From positions 1 through 63,532 of the forward strand of contig JAGOOA010000011.1 of assembly GCA_017992765.1 (NCBI GenBank): 63,532 bases of DNA, read 5' to 3'. The translations under genes and the position numbers were made by a program. The notes under the pieces were generated by a model. The model was not told the origin of the DNA. It did no database searches and was given only the letters and a program-made list of their open reading frames with translations. The first letter of the stretch is position 1. Every line of letters starts with the position of its first letter. The DNA is from Syntrophorhabdaceae bacterium (GTDB taxonomy: Bacteria > Desulfobacterota > Syntrophorhabdia > Syntrophorhabdales > Syntrophorhabdaceae). This document shows, piece after piece, positions 34,213 to 43,275 of this stretch.

Positions 34213-35049
34213 CTATAAACTATGCGCTAAAAAAACTTCTCCCAGGTCTTTCGCATGGGCCAAGGCCTTCTCTGCATCGTTTTCGCTTTTAAAAATACCA
34301 AACACGGAGGAACCGCTTCCGCTCATCAAGGAACCAACCGCTCCACTTTGTTCTAATATCCTTTTTATGGTCTTAATTTGTGGGCACATTATGGTTCCGA
34401 CTCTTTCCAGATCATTCTCTAAGATATTCGCTACATCATATAAGGTCTTGAATTTTCCCAACAATCTAATATCATTTTCGGTATTTGTCAACACGATTTT
34501 TAGGCGGCCGTAGACCTCTTTCGTCGGTATTTCCACGCCCGGATACACGACAAGGTACCATATGCGGGGCAGCTCTACGGGGGAGATGATGTCGCCTATT
34601 CCGCGCATCACGCAGGGCCTGCCATAGAGAAAGAGCGGAACGTCGGCCCCAACCGTCCTGCCGATATCAAATATCTCGTCCTCCCTGACATCAAGCCCCC
34701 ATATCCGGACGAGTTCCCTGAGCACCGTCGCAGCGTTGCTGCTTGGCCCCCCGAGACCGCTTCCGATGGGTATGTTCTTTTCTACGAAGATCTCTATCCC
34801 CTGTCTGACGCTGTGGCGCTCCCGCAAAAGTTCGACTGCCCTGAATATTGTATTGCCCCTGCCTTCGGGCAAGATGCCCTTATCGTCCCTTACGGCTATT
34901 CCGCCGTTCCTTGCTTCTCTTATATGTATTACGTCATAGATAGATATGGGGTCAACAATACTTTCAATATTATGGTAACCGTCCGGTCTTTTCGAAAGCA
35001 CTTTGAGGTAAAGATTAACCTTGGCAGGAGATAGGGCCGTATGTTCCAT
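34213..35049 (-). CDS. ispE: 4-diphosphocytidyl-2-C-methyl-D-erythritol kinase
   Basis: 278 residues, GHMP kinase. LSPAKVNLYLKVLSKRPDGYH at the N terminus, ATP loop PIGSGLGGPSSNAA (about 96-109) and C-terminal LMSGSGSSVFGIF. It phosphorylates CDP-methylerythritol in the MEP isoprenoid pathway. It is followed by spoVG and preceded by the RNase gene with a 9-bp gap, an operon conserved in deltaproteobacteria. Confidence 0.95.
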   Translation of the reverse strand: MEHTALSPAKVNLYLKVLSKRPDGYHNIESIVDPISIYDVIHIREARNGGIAVRDDKGILPEGRGNTIFRAVELLRERHSVRQGIEIFVEKNIPIGSGLGGPSSNAATVLRELVRIWGLDVREDEIFDIGRTVGADVPLFLYGRPCVMRGIGDIISPVELPRIWYLVVYPGVEIPTKEVYGRLKIVLTNTENDIRLLGKFKTLYDVANILENDLERVGTIMCPQIKTIKRILEQSGAVGSLMSGSGSSVFGIFKSENDAEKALAHAKDLGEVFLAHSL

Positions 35050-35058
35050 ATCGAATGG

Positions 35059-36540
35059 CTAATAGATCCCTTCCACATGAAATTTATCGATACTGAAGCC
35101 GGCGTTTGCGATAAGGTTTATCTTTGTTTTATGCGTATTTTCGATGAACTCGATCGAGCTTTTTTCTTCTTCATAAAGCAGGCTCGCCACCTCCGGGGCG
35201 ACATAGACGTTAAATATTCTGCCTTCGCCCTTTTTGCATGAACTTCTGAGCTCTCGCAAAACCTCATAGCATACGGTATGCCTTGACTTGATGTAGCCCG
35301 AGCCGTCGCAGTTCGGGCATGTCTCCGTGAGGAGGTTGGTGATGTTGTGCCGCGTTCTCTTTCTCGTGATCTGCACGAGGCCTATCTCGCTGATGGGATA
35401 GACAAAGGTCTTTATCCTGTCCTTTTTCAGCACTTCGACGAGGGCCTGGAAAACGGTCTCCCTCGATTCCTTCCTCTCCATATCGATAAAATCCACGATA
35501 ATAATGCCGCCGATGTTCCTCAGCCGTATCTGGTAGGCGATCTCTTTCACCGCTTCGAGGTTTGTCCGGAGTATGGTGTCTTCAAGGTCCTTTTTTCCGA
35601 GGTACCTCCCTGTATTGACGTCGATAACCGTGAGCGCCTCGGTATAATCAAGGACGATATAGCCTCCCGATTTTAACCAGATCTTTTTCTGCAGCAGCTT
35701 CGCGATCTCCATCTCGATGCCGAACACCTCAAATATGGGGTCTTTTTCTTCGAAGTATTCAACATCGCACCTTTCTTCAGGGAGATATTCCTTGATGAAG
35801 ACCTCGACGTTCTTATATACAAAGGGGTCGTCAACGATGATCTTCTTCAGGTTATGGGAATGGAGGTCCCTGATAACCCTGAAGATGATGCCAAGGTCCT
35901 GGTGGAGTATCGATGGCGCCCTGACGTCTTTTGCCTTTTCCTGGATGCTTTCCCATATCCTCCGCAGAAAGCTCAGGTCGCTCTGGATCTCGTCGCTCGA
36001 CTTGCCCTCGGATGCGGTCCGCGCGATCAGCCCATAGCCCTTCGGGCATATCTCCTTCAGCAGCGCTGCAAGCCGTTTCCGCTCGTCTTCCTGTTCGATC
36101 CGGCGCGATACCCCGATGTGGTCGGTTGCGGGCATCAGCACCAGGAGCCTTCCGGGCAGCGTTATCTTTGACGTGACCCGCGTTCCTTTCTGACCTATCG
36201 GTTCCCTCGAAACCTGGACGATCAGCTCCTGCCCGTCTTCCAGAACGCCCTCGATCCTCTCCCCCAGCTCCACGGGAAATCCCGAATCTTCGTACTCTTC
36301 GTACATCAGCCTGTCAAGGATGATGTCCCCGACATACAGGAAGGCGGACTTTTCAAGACCGATGTCAATAAACGCCGCATCCATTCCGGGAACGATCCTC
36401 ACCACCTTGCCTTTATAGATGCTCCCGACCATGCTGTTGTCGTTCTTCTTCTCGATAAAAAACTCAACAAGAACGCCGTTTTCCAGAAATGCGATCCTCT
36501 TCTCGTTAAACGTCACATTTATTATTAGTTCAGATGCCAT
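35059..36540 (-). CDS. rng: Ribonuclease E/G family protein
   Basis: 493 residues, RNase G-like size. S1 domain about 35-120 (GSIYKGKVVRIVPGMDAAFIDIG, cut here, then FLYVGD). The catalytic DNase I-like domain carries Mg ligands in TVIDVNTGRYLG and IIIVDFIDM. The Zn-link CPNCDGSGYI lies near 415, and a C-terminal small domain follows without the long RNase E scaffold. It processes rRNA and decays mRNA. Its end is 9 bp from ispE, and its start overlaps the radical SAM gene by 11 bp, a pairing typical of the family. Confidence 0.93.
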   Translation of the reverse strand: MASELIINVTFNEKRIAFLENGVLVEFFIEKKNDNSMVGSIYKGKVVRIVPGMDAAFIDIGLEKSAFLYVGDIILDRLMYEEYEDSGFPVELGERIEGVLEDGQELIVQVSREPIGQKGTRVTSKITLPGRLLVLMPATDHIGVSRRIEQEDERKRLAALLKEICPKGYGLIARTASEGKSSDEIQSDLSFLRRIWESIQEKAKDVRAPSILHQDLGIIFRVIRDLHSHNLKKIIVDDPFVYKNVEVFIKEYLPEERCDVEYFEEKDPIFEVFGIEMEIAKLLQKKIWLKSGGYIVLDYTEALTVIDVNTGRYLGKKDLEDTILRTNLEAVKEIAYQIRLRNIGGIIIVDFIDMERKESRETVFQALVEVLKKDRIKTFVYPISEIGLVQITRKRTRHNITNLLTETCPNCDGSGYIKSRHTVCYEVLRELRSSCKKGEGRIFNVYVAPEVASLLYEEEKSSIEFIENTHKTKINLIANAGFSIDKFHVEGIY

Positions 36541-38848
36541 GCACTCTCCCGGTTGGTACCTTTACTATCCTTATAAACTGTCCCTGCAGCCAAAGCTGCT
36601 TGATGCCCTTGCCCTGCCAGAGAAAAAAAGACCTTTTCCCATATTCTCTCCATTTCAAGGCTTCTCTGTTAGTATACCCTTCTGCCACTAAAATGTAAGA
36701 AAAATCTTTTGTCCTGTCATCCAGGCTTCCTTCAACATAACCGTAGATCTTCATCCCTTCCGGCAGCAGCCTGTTCATTCTTCCCATGATCGCTTCATCG
36801 ATCCCGGCGCCGCCCTCCGTTTCTATCTCAATAAATTCCCAGGTGCTTTCAATGCCGACCGGCAGGGCTTCCGTTAATCTGATCCTCGGGAGAGGGTGGT
36901 ATCTGCCGTGCATCCTGATCGCGACCCCCGACGCCCTGAAGGCGCGCAAGAGGATATTCATCGCGTCGATGTGCCCGATATAGCGGGAATCCCCATACTT
37001 CCCGTAGCGGAAGGTGAACTTCTTGGTATTTCGTATATCGTATATCGTAGATCGCGGTTCGGCCTTCGGCGTTCGGAGATCTTCACACTCTTCTCCTCTC
37101 ACCTTCTGCTTCTCTGCTCTTCTCACCCTCTGCTCTTCTGATCTTATGTCCGTAACGCATTCCATCCCGCACCCGGCGCAGCCGTTGTAGCAATCGACGC
37201 TTCTCTCGCTCTCAAGGGCCTTCTCATATTCATCCTTCAGAAAACCGCCGTTTATCCCCGTATCGATAATATCCCACGGCAATGACGCATCCCGCTCTCT
37301 CCCGCCGGTGTAATCCGTCATCTGCAGCCCGTTATCGCCAAACCATCTTTCATAAATGTCGAAATGAAAATATTCACGCCACGCTTCAAGTTTGGCCCCT
37401 TCCCGGAAGAGATATTCGAAAAGCCCGGAGAGTTTCCCGTCCCCCCTCGACAACACCCCCTCAATGATGCTGAGCTTAATGTCCCTGTATTTTATCCTCG
37501 CCCCCTTTCCTTTGAGCAGCCCCTTAAGAAGCTTCATCTTCTCATACAAGACATGCTCGTCGTCCATAGGCAGCCACTGGAAAGGGGTATGCGGCTTCGG
37601 AACAAAGGGAGAAACCGAAAGGTTCACTTCGATCCCCTCCTTCTTGAATGGGAGAAGGATCTCAGCGACATTTCTGAGATCTTCTTCTTTTTCCCATGGG
37701 AAGCCGAGCATAAGATAAAGTTTTATCCTCTTCCAGCCATATCTCTTGAGAAGGGGCAGCTGGTTGAGGAGCATTTCTATATCGATGTTTTTGTTAAGCC
37801 TGCAGCGCATTTCCGCGGTAGCCGCCTCGAGGGCAAAGGTAAACCCCGTTCGCGCCACGCTGCCTATCACGCCGATCTCCTGTTCGCCTATGCTGCCGAT
37901 CTTTAATGACGGCAACGAGATCGATATCCCCCTGTGCCTGTCCCTTACGTGCTCCATCACATCAAAAAGGCCGCTGTAATCTCCCGAGCTGAGTGAAAGA
38001 AGCGATACCTCTTCGTAGCCTGTCCTGCCTATCCCTTCGTCAATTATCCTGCACACATTTCCAACGGACCTCTCCCTGTAAGGCCTGTACCCGAACCCCG
38101 CAAGGCAGAACCTGCAGCCGTTTCCGCAGCCCCTTGATATCTCGACATTGAGCCTGTTATGGACGCTTCCGACAACGGGGATCGGGGGGCTTACGGGGTG
38201 GTAAGCGCCATCAAGGTCTTTCACGTAGAGGCGCTTTACTCTTTCCTTCGGGAACAACGGCGAATAGACGCCCTCAAGCTTAGATAGCTCTTGGATCAGA
38301 TGTTCCCTTTTCATACCCTTTAAAGACCTTGTCACATCAAGAATGTCCGGCAGGACTTCGTCTGCCTCCCCTGCAACAACGAGGTCAAAAAACCTCTCGT
38401 AAGGTTTCGGGTTCAGCATCAGGGGGCCGCCGCCGATGACGACCGGCTCCTGCTCAGCCCTTTCGTCCGACCTGATCGTTATGCCGCCAAGATCCAGCAT
38501 GTTGAGCACGTTCGTCATATTCAGCTCATAGGTCAACGAAAAACCGACAAGGTCCATCTTGCAAAGAGGCGTCTTTGATTCCAGGGTACGAAGATACAGC
38601 CTGTTTTCCCTGATGTGCCTGTCCATATCGCTCCATGGCGCAAAGCACCTTTCGCACCACACGCCCCGGACGTTGTTCGCCAGCTCATAGAGCAGAAAAT
38701 GGCCGTAATAGGACATCCCGATCTCGTAGACATCGGGGTAGCAGAGGGCAAAGCGAACGCTTGCTTCGCTTCTGTCCTTCATGACCCTGCCCGGCTCATT
38801 CCCCGTGTACCGTGCAGGCCTCATTATCGTTTGCGGTATGCTCAGCAT
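36530..38848 (-). CDS. TIGR03960-type radical SAM protein fused to DUF2344 domain
   Basis: 772 residues. The N-terminal B12-binding-like region (about 1-190) is followed by a radical SAM core with EISRGCGNGCRFCLAGFGYR (CxxxCxxC near 240) and a C-terminal DUF2344/TIGR03936 domain (about 608-772, FRYGKYGDSRYIGHIDAMN). Between them, residues about 568-607 are encoded by repeat-type DNA (37026-37146). The frame is intact. The pairing of this protein with RNase E/G is conserved in anaerobes, and a role in tRNA/rRNA or RNase-linked modification has been assumed; the reaction is not known to me. Confidence 0.9.
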   Translation of the reverse strand: MLSIPQTIMRPARYTGNEPGRVMKDRSEASVRFALCYPDVYEIGMSYYGHFLLYELANNVRGVWCERCFAPWSDMDRHIRENRLYLRTLESKTPLCKMDLVGFSLTYELNMTNVLNMLDLGGITIRSDERAEQEPVVIGGGPLMLNPKPYERFFDLVVAGEADEVLPDILDVTRSLKGMKREHLIQELSKLEGVYSPLFPKERVKRLYVKDLDGAYHPVSPPIPVVGSVHNRLNVEISRGCGNGCRFCLAGFGYRPYRERSVGNVCRIIDEGIGRTGYEEVSLLSLSSGDYSGLFDVMEHVRDRHRGISISLPSLKIGSIGEQEIGVIGSVARTGFTFALEAATAEMRCRLNKNIDIEMLLNQLPLLKRYGWKRIKLYLMLGFPWEKEEDLRNVAEILLPFKKEGIEVNLSVSPFVPKPHTPFQWLPMDDEHVLYEKMKLLKGLLKGKGARIKYRDIKLSIIEGVLSRGDGKLSGLFEYLFREGAKLEAWREYFHFDIYERWFGDNGLQMTDYTGGRERDASLPWDIIDTGINGGFLKDEYEKALESERSVDCYNGCAGCGMECVTDIRSEEQRVRRAEKQKVRGEECEDLRTPKAEPRSTIYDIRNTKKFTFRYGKYGDSRYIGHIDAMNILLRAFRASGVAIRMHGRYHPLPRIRLTEALPVGIESTWEFIEIETEGGAGIDEAIMGRMNRLLPEGMKIYGYVEGSLDDRTKDFSYILVAEGYTNREALKWREYGKRSFFLWQGKGIKQLWLQGQFIRIVKVPTGRVHGI
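37026..37146. repeat. Heptad repeat tract inside the radical SAM gene
   Basis: TCGTATATCGTATATCGTAG (family A), then a CGGTTCGGCCTTCGGCGTTC-type run and a CTCTTCT/CTGCTCT/CACCCTC heptad run lie within an open reading frame. They encode a charged linker whose residues include IYDIRNTK, from the family A words, and EEQRVRRAEKQKVRGEE, from the purine-rich run. Outside genes the same words occur only in intergenic gaps. Confidence 0.85.
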
Positions 38849-38858
38849 CTTAGATCCA

Positions 38859-38896
38859 TAGTATTTCGTATATAGTATATCGTATGTCCTATATCG
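38859..38896. repeat. Partial heptad repeat, family A
   Basis: ATAGTATTTCGTATATAG and ATATCGTATGTCCTATATCG words just upstream of the radical SAM gene start. No complementary right arm is seen, so it is a half element. Confidence 0.7.
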
Positions 38897-38951
38897 AGAT
38901 TCTAAGAAATCCCTTTGGCTTCAGTCATTCGGATCCCGGTTCAAAGAAAAA

Positions 38952-38990
38952 ATTAAGAATGGAGATACCCAACGAGTCCCCATTCTTAAT
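38952..38990 (-). terminator. Hairpin terminator after the phosphomannomutase gene
   Basis: ATTAAGAATGG (38952-38962) and CCATTCTTAAT (38980-38990) form an 11-bp perfect stem. On the minus strand it is followed by TTTTTTCTTT, as in an intrinsic terminator for the ROK-TIGR04076-phosphomannomutase operon that ends at 39018. Confidence 0.75.
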
Positions 38991-39017
38991 GTGTAGATCA
39001 GTATTGAAACGCCTGCG

Positions 39018-40376
39018 CTAATTTCCTTTCATCATCCTATCCAGATCTTTCATGACCATGTCCTGGATACGCTTCATCGCTTCGGGAGTTTCTGCCTCAA
39101 AGCGCAGCACGAGAATCGGCCCCGTGTTCGACGGCCTCACGAGCCCCCACCCGTCGTTCATGACCACCCTTACCCCGTCTATGTCAATGACCTGGTAGCG
39201 CTCCCTGTAATATTCGGTCAGCCTTTTTACAACATCGAACTTCACTGTGTCAGGGCAGTCCATCCGTATCTCCGGCGTCGAATACATTTTCGGGATATCC
39301 TTCAAGAACTCCGATACGGGCCTTTCGTCCCTGCACATGATCTCGAGAAGCCGGAGCGATGCGTAGACGGCGTCATCGTAGCCGAAGAACTTGTCGGCAA
39401 AGAAGACGTGGCCGCTCATCTCGCCGCCGAGGAGCGCCCCCGTTTCCTTCATCTTCTGCTTGATAAGCGAATGGCCCGCCTTCCACATGATGGGAACGCC
39501 GCCGTGCTTCTCCACTTCCTCGTAAAGGTTCTTCGAGCACTTCACCTCCGAGACAAAGGCGGCACCTTTATGGTCCTTCAGGACATCCCTTGCGAATATG
39601 ATCATGAGGTAGTCGCCCCATATGATGGTCCCTTCGTTGTCTATCACGCCGATCCTGTCCGCGTCGCCGTCGTAGCCTATTCCTATGTCGGCCTTATTCT
39701 CCAGCACCGTCTTTCTCAGCGCCTCTATGTTCTTCTCGACGGTGGGGTCGGGGAAATGGTTGGGGAAATGACCGTCCATGTCGCAAAAGAGGGGTATAAC
39801 ATCCTGCCCCATCTCCTGCATTATGGGAACCGCTATAACGCCGCCGGTCCCGTTGCCTGCGTCAATGACCACCTTGAGCCTCTTCGTAAGCCTGATATTG
39901 GACCTCAGGAAATTATAGTAATCCTCAACGAGGTTCTTGTACTCCCTGTACGACCCATTCCCTTTTACGAACCTCTTCTCTTCTATGATCTTCCGCACGT
40001 ACTGGATCTGCTGCCCGTAGAGGGTCGCCTTGCCTACCGCCACTTTGAAACCGTTCTGGTCTGCCGGGTTGTGGCTGCCCGTGATCATTATTCCGCCTTC
40101 GACGTCGAGGTTGAAGAGCGAATAATAGAACAGGCCTGTCGGGAGCACGCCGAGATCGGTCACATCGAGGCCGCCCTCGACCATCCCCTGAACAAGCAGG
40201 TCCCTATAATGTTCCGAGCTTAACCGGCAGTCCCTGCACACCGAAGCCTTCCGCTTCCCCTCCTCGCTCATGAGCGTTGCGAAGCCTCTCGCTATGTCGG
40301 TGACCACATCGTCGGTGAGGTCCTTTTCGACTTTTCCGCGAATATCGTATTCCCGGAATATCGCTGGATTCATCAA
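39018..40376 (-). CDS. Phosphomannomutase/phosphoglucomutase
   Basis: 452 residues, alpha-D-phosphohexomutase family, AlgC-like. The phosphoserine loop is GGIMITGSHNPADQNGFK, the Mg loop GYDGDADRIGV, the sugar-binding loop GGEMSGHVFF and the phosphate-binding loop RPSNTGPILVLRFE. It interconverts hexose 1- and 6-phosphates for polysaccharide or glycogen precursors. It follows a TIGR04076 gene and a ROK kinase, which would supply glucose 6-phosphate. Confidence 0.93.
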   Translation of the reverse strand: MMNPAIFREYDIRGKVEKDLTDDVVTDIARGFATLMSEEGKRKASVCRDCRLSSEHYRDLLVQGMVEGGLDVTDLGVLPTGLFYYSLFNLDVEGGIMITGSHNPADQNGFKVAVGKATLYGQQIQYVRKIIEEKRFVKGNGSYREYKNLVEDYYNFLRSNIRLTKRLKVVIDAGNGTGGVIAVPIMQEMGQDVIPLFCDMDGHFPNHFPDPTVEKNIEALRKTVLENKADIGIGYDGDADRIGVIDNEGTIIWGDYLMIIFARDVLKDHKGAAFVSEVKCSKNLYEEVEKHGGVPIMWKAGHSLIKQKMKETGALLGGEMSGHVFFADKFFGYDDAVYASLRLLEIMCRDERPVSEFLKDIPKMYSTPEIRMDCPDTVKFDVVKRLTEYYRERYQVIDIDGVRVVMNDGWGLVRPSNTGPILVLRFEAETPEAMKRIQDMVMKDLDRMMKGN

Positions 40377-40387
40377 ATGCCCCCTCC

Positions 40388-40684
40388 TTATTTTGTTTCA
40401 GTTATGCGTCTCAGCTCAACTGTAACGCAGTTCATCTTGTCAATACAGTCTATCTCAACTACGTCCGGGTTGCCCCACTCAACGGGAAAACCGCCGCCGA
40501 ACTGAAGCATGATCAAATAGGGGAAAACACTATGGTACAGATAGCCGCACATGCCTCCGGTGCTGCGCCCGCTCAGGTCCATCACGTCCCCTGCCCTATG
40601 CCCCGCGCTGCAGGTGCCTTTCACTGACTTTATCGTGCCCTTCACGCGGTATCCCGCCTCATTTGCCTCCGCCATGCATCTCAC
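40388..40684 (-). CDS. TIGR04076 family small protein
   Basis: 98 residues. VKGTCSAGHRAGDVMDL, GMCGYLYHSVFPYLIMLQFG and the C-terminal IDCIDKMNCVTVEL match what I recall of the TIGR04076 family, common in anaerobes and of unknown function. Five Cys, three of them in the family's conserved positions, suggest a metal site. It lies 11 bp from the mutase and 9 bp from the ROK gene, within one operon. Confidence 0.75.
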   Translation of the reverse strand: MRCMAEANEAGYRVKGTIKSVKGTCSAGHRAGDVMDLSGRSTGGMCGYLYHSVFPYLIMLQFGGGFPVEWGNPDVVEIDCIDKMNCVTVELRRITETK

Positions 40685-40693
40685 CTCCCCGTA

Positions 40694-41632
40694 TTACTCT
40701 ACAAAGGCAGCTCCGATGATCGCCGCCTCGTCGCCGAGCTTGCCTTTTTCCACGCTGAGCCCTTTCAGCGATGCCCTCATGGCCCTCTTCTCCATGGCCT
40801 TTTTTGCTTCATCAACAAGATATTTTGTGCCGTACACCACGCCTCCGCCCATTACGATAACCTCCGGGTTCAGCAGGTTCACAAGGCTCGCCATTCCTGC
40901 TCCCATATATTCTATAACCTCTCCCCATATTCTGCCACACAAATCATCTCCCATCATCCAGGCCTCTTCGATGTGCCCGGCGTGGAGCCCCTTTAGATCA
41001 CCCCCGGAGATCTCCCAGATCTTCCCCCTGTAGCCCTCCCGCATAACGCGCCTTACCCTTTCAACAATATAAGAGCCTCCGCAATAGGCCTCAAAACAGC
41101 CATAGTTCCCGCAATTGCACCGGTAGCCGTAAGGGTTGAGGATGATATGTCCAACCTCGCCCCCGACATTTGCAAAGCCGCGGCAGAGCGCTCCGTTCGT
41201 TATGATGCCCCCTCCGATACCGGTTCCGGGGTATATCCCGATCATATCCTTCGGTCTGCCCTTCAACCCGAAGCGCCACTCTCCATATGTTGCGGCGTTC
41301 ACGTCGTTCTCAACGAACACGCTGACCCTGAAGCGTTCTTCCATATCCCTTTTCAAGGGGGCGTCCTTCCATCTCAGGTTCGGCGAGAAAAGTATCTTTT
41401 GTGTGTCTTTCTCGATCTGGCCGGCGCAGGCTATCCCTATCTTGCTCATTGACCTTCCGCGAAGACCTTTCTCCCGCAGCATATCGTTCAGGAGATCGAT
41501 GATGACTGCCCTGACTTTCTCATACCGCTTATCCCGGCCGACGGGAACCTTCCTTTTGCTTATCACTGACCCGCTGTCGTCGATAAGCCCCGCCAGTATC
41601 TTTGTCCCGCCTATATCGATGCCGACCCTCAT
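40694..41632 (-). CDS. ROK family glucokinase
   Basis: About 312 residues from the ATG at 41632 (MRVGIDIGGTK); a TTG four codons upstream is possible. The ATP-binding DIGGTK, the sugar/catalytic ENDVNAATYGEWRFG, PGTGIGGGII and the ROK zinc motif CNCGNYGCFEAYC are all present. It phosphorylates glucose or a related hexose. First gene of the operon with TIGR04076 and phosphomannomutase. Confidence 0.92.
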   Translation of the reverse strand: MRVGIDIGGTKILAGLIDDSGSVISKRKVPVGRDKRYEKVRAVIIDLLNDMLREKGLRGRSMSKIGIACAGQIEKDTQKILFSPNLRWKDAPLKRDMEERFRVSVFVENDVNAATYGEWRFGLKGRPKDMIGIYPGTGIGGGIITNGALCRGFANVGGEVGHIILNPYGYRCNCGNYGCFEAYCGGSYIVERVRRVMREGYRGKIWEISGGDLKGLHAGHIEEAWMMGDDLCGRIWGEVIEYMGAGMASLVNLLNPEVIVMGGGVVYGTKYLVDEAKKAMEKRAMRASLKGLSVEKGKLGDEAAIIGAAFVE

Positions 41633-41650
41633 ATCCTCACCCAAAGCTTA

Positions 41651-41758
41651 ATAGTATATCGTAGTTCGTATATCGTATATCGAAAAACCCGTGCTGGATA
41701 CTCGATACTCGTCGCTGGATATTTGTCTCTCACTATCCACTATATACTATATACTATC
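41651..41758. repeat. Heptad AT-rich hairpin repeat, family A, with GATACTC heptads
   Basis: AGTATATCGTAGTTCGTATA and TCGTATATCG words, then GGATACTCGATACTCG (GATACTC heptads), then ACTATATACTATATACTATC. The right end supplies the TAG stop codon of the DUF72 gene (41754-41756), so the element abuts and perhaps trimmed that gene. It fills the gap between the ROK and DUF72 genes. Confidence 0.8.
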
Positions 41759-42533
41759 GACCGCTCTTAAGCATTTCTATCAACATCATGGCGTTCTTCA
41801 CCGCCTTGCCTGCGTGGCAATTGTTAAAGAAGACGAAGGTCGTCTTTGCCTGCCGGGATACATGCTGTATGGGGGCAACAAATTGTTCGATCTCCTTTTC
41901 TGAATAGAGGTAATCGTAACGGACGTCCACCGGCTCCCTGAACCAGGCCCTGTTTCTGCCGTGGAAGCGAAAATATCCCGTTGATGATGTCAATGCCGGC
42001 GTGAAAGGCAGGAGCCCTTTCAGCTTCGGTTCATCGACGATGCAGTATCCAAGCGACAGGCTTCTCATCATGTCGAGGTGCTCCCCGCCCGACCACTGCA
42101 CGTTCCTGAACTCGACGACCGATTCATAATCCGCGAACCGCTCTCTCAGCTCCTTCAGGTAGTTGATGTTCTCATCGCTGGGAACGAACGAATAGGGGAA
42201 CTGGAAAAGGACCGCCTTCAGATTACCGTCCAGCGGCGCTACTCCCTGTTGAAAAAGCCTGCACTGCGCCCTCAGGTCCCTGCCCTTCTCATGCGTCAGG
42301 CCCTTGTAAGCCTTCACGACAAAAGAAAATCCCTCCGACGTCCTCTTTGCAAAAGATTCCATGGTCCTGGCCGAAGGCATGGCGTAATAGGTATAGTTTA
42401 CCTCGAGCGCCGTAAACCCAAGGTTCACCTCATAATACCGGAGCATATCCTGCTTCTTGATCCCCGGCGGGTATACCTCTCCTATCCAGTCGTCAAATGA
42501 AAAGCCGCTTGTCCCGACGAACATCTCGCCCAT
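41754..42533 (-). CDS. DUF72 (YecE-like) protein
   Basis: 259 residues. FVGTSGFSFDDWIGEVYPPG, FTALEVNYTYYAMPSARTM, FSFVVKAYKGLTH and VEFRNVQW are the DUF72 TIM-barrel blocks; YFRFHGRN and FFNNCHAGKAVKNA are near the C terminus. The function of the family is not established. The stop codon lies in repeat DNA. Divergent from the LOG-family gene. Confidence 0.92.
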   Translation of the reverse strand: MGEMFVGTSGFSFDDWIGEVYPPGIKKQDMLRYYEVNLGFTALEVNYTYYAMPSARTMESFAKRTSEGFSFVVKAYKGLTHEKGRDLRAQCRLFQQGVAPLDGNLKAVLFQFPYSFVPSDENINYLKELRERFADYESVVEFRNVQWSGGEHLDMMRSLSLGYCIVDEPKLKGLLPFTPALTSSTGYFRFHGRNRAWFREPVDVRYDYLYSEKEIEQFVAPIQHVSRQAKTTFVFFNNCHAGKAVKNAMMLIEMLKSGR

Positions 42534-42543
42534 GAGTTTTAGT

Positions 42544-42572
42544 TTGACATCTCCTATCCATCTACATAATAT
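42544..42572 (+). promoter_or_regulatory. Sigma-70-type promoter for the LOG-family gene
   Basis: TTGACA (42544-42549), a 17-bp spacer and TAATAT (42567-42572), 38 bp before the ATG. AAAGGGGAA serves as ribosome binding site. Confidence 0.55.
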
Positions 42573-42610
42573 ATGTGAATACCTAAAATCTCAAGGTAAA
42601 AGGGGAATCG

Positions 42611-43261
42611 ATGAGCAAACAATACGTATTAGATGACATGACCCTGAAGGAGTCCTGGAGGCTTTTTCACATTATGGCCGAGTTCGTTGAAGGCTTCGAA
42701 AACCTAACCGAAGTTCACCCTGCCGTTACCATATTCGGAAGCGCCCGGTGTAAGAAAGGCGACCCCCTGTATGAAAAGGCATACAACCTCACAAAGCTGC
42801 TTGCCGTGAACGGCTTCAACATCATTACCGGGGGCGGCCCCGGCGTCATGGAGGCCGCCAACAAGGGCGCCAAGGACGGTGGCACAAAGTCCGTGGGGAT
42901 CAACATTGAGCTGCCCTATGAACAGAGGCCGAACCCTTACTCGAACGTAAGGCTCAGCTTCAGGTACTTCTTCATCAGAAAGGTCATGTTCCTTAAATAC
43001 GGCATGGCCTATGTCGTCATGCCTGGGGGGTTCGGCACCCTCGACGAGTTCTTCGAGGCCATAACGCTCGTCCAGACAAAGAAGATGAAGCCCTTCCCGA
43101 TCATCCTCGTCGATTCGTCGTACTGGAGCGGCCTCCTGGAATGGATGAAAATAAATCTTCTAAGCCAGCAGAAGATCAGCGAAGAGGACATGGACATCTT
43201 CAAGGTCATGGATGACCCGAAGGAGATCGTCGACTACATAAAAAAGTTCGTCATACTGTAA
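42611..43261 (+). CDS. LOG family (TIGR00730) nucleotide 5'-monophosphate phosphoribohydrolase
   Basis: 216 residues, Rossmann-like. IFGSARCKKGDPLYEKAY, IITGGGPGVMEAANKGA and the catalytic MPGGFGTLDEFFEAITL (PGGxGTxxE) are diagnostic. Members split the N-glycosidic bond of nucleoside monophosphates (PpnN/YgdH, cytokinin-activating LOG). A short unknown gene follows 14 bp later on the same strand. Confidence 0.9.
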   Translation: MSKQYVLDDMTLKESWRLFHIMAEFVEGFENLTEVHPAVTIFGSARCKKGDPLYEKAYNLTKLLAVNGFNIITGGGPGVMEAANKGAKDGGTKSVGINIELPYEQRPNPYSNVRLSFRYFFIRKVMFLKYGMAYVVMPGGFGTLDEFFEAITLVQTKKMKPFPIILVDSSYWSGLLEWMKINLLSQQKISEEDMDIFKVMDDPKEIVDYIKKFVIL

Positions 43262-43275
43262 ACGGAGCGAAAGAT

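Noticed and set aside
37026-37146. Assembly error or chimera within the radical SAM gene
   Set aside because: The reading frame is open across the tract and both flanking domains are in the same frame in the expected order; the repeat words also occur at many other sites.
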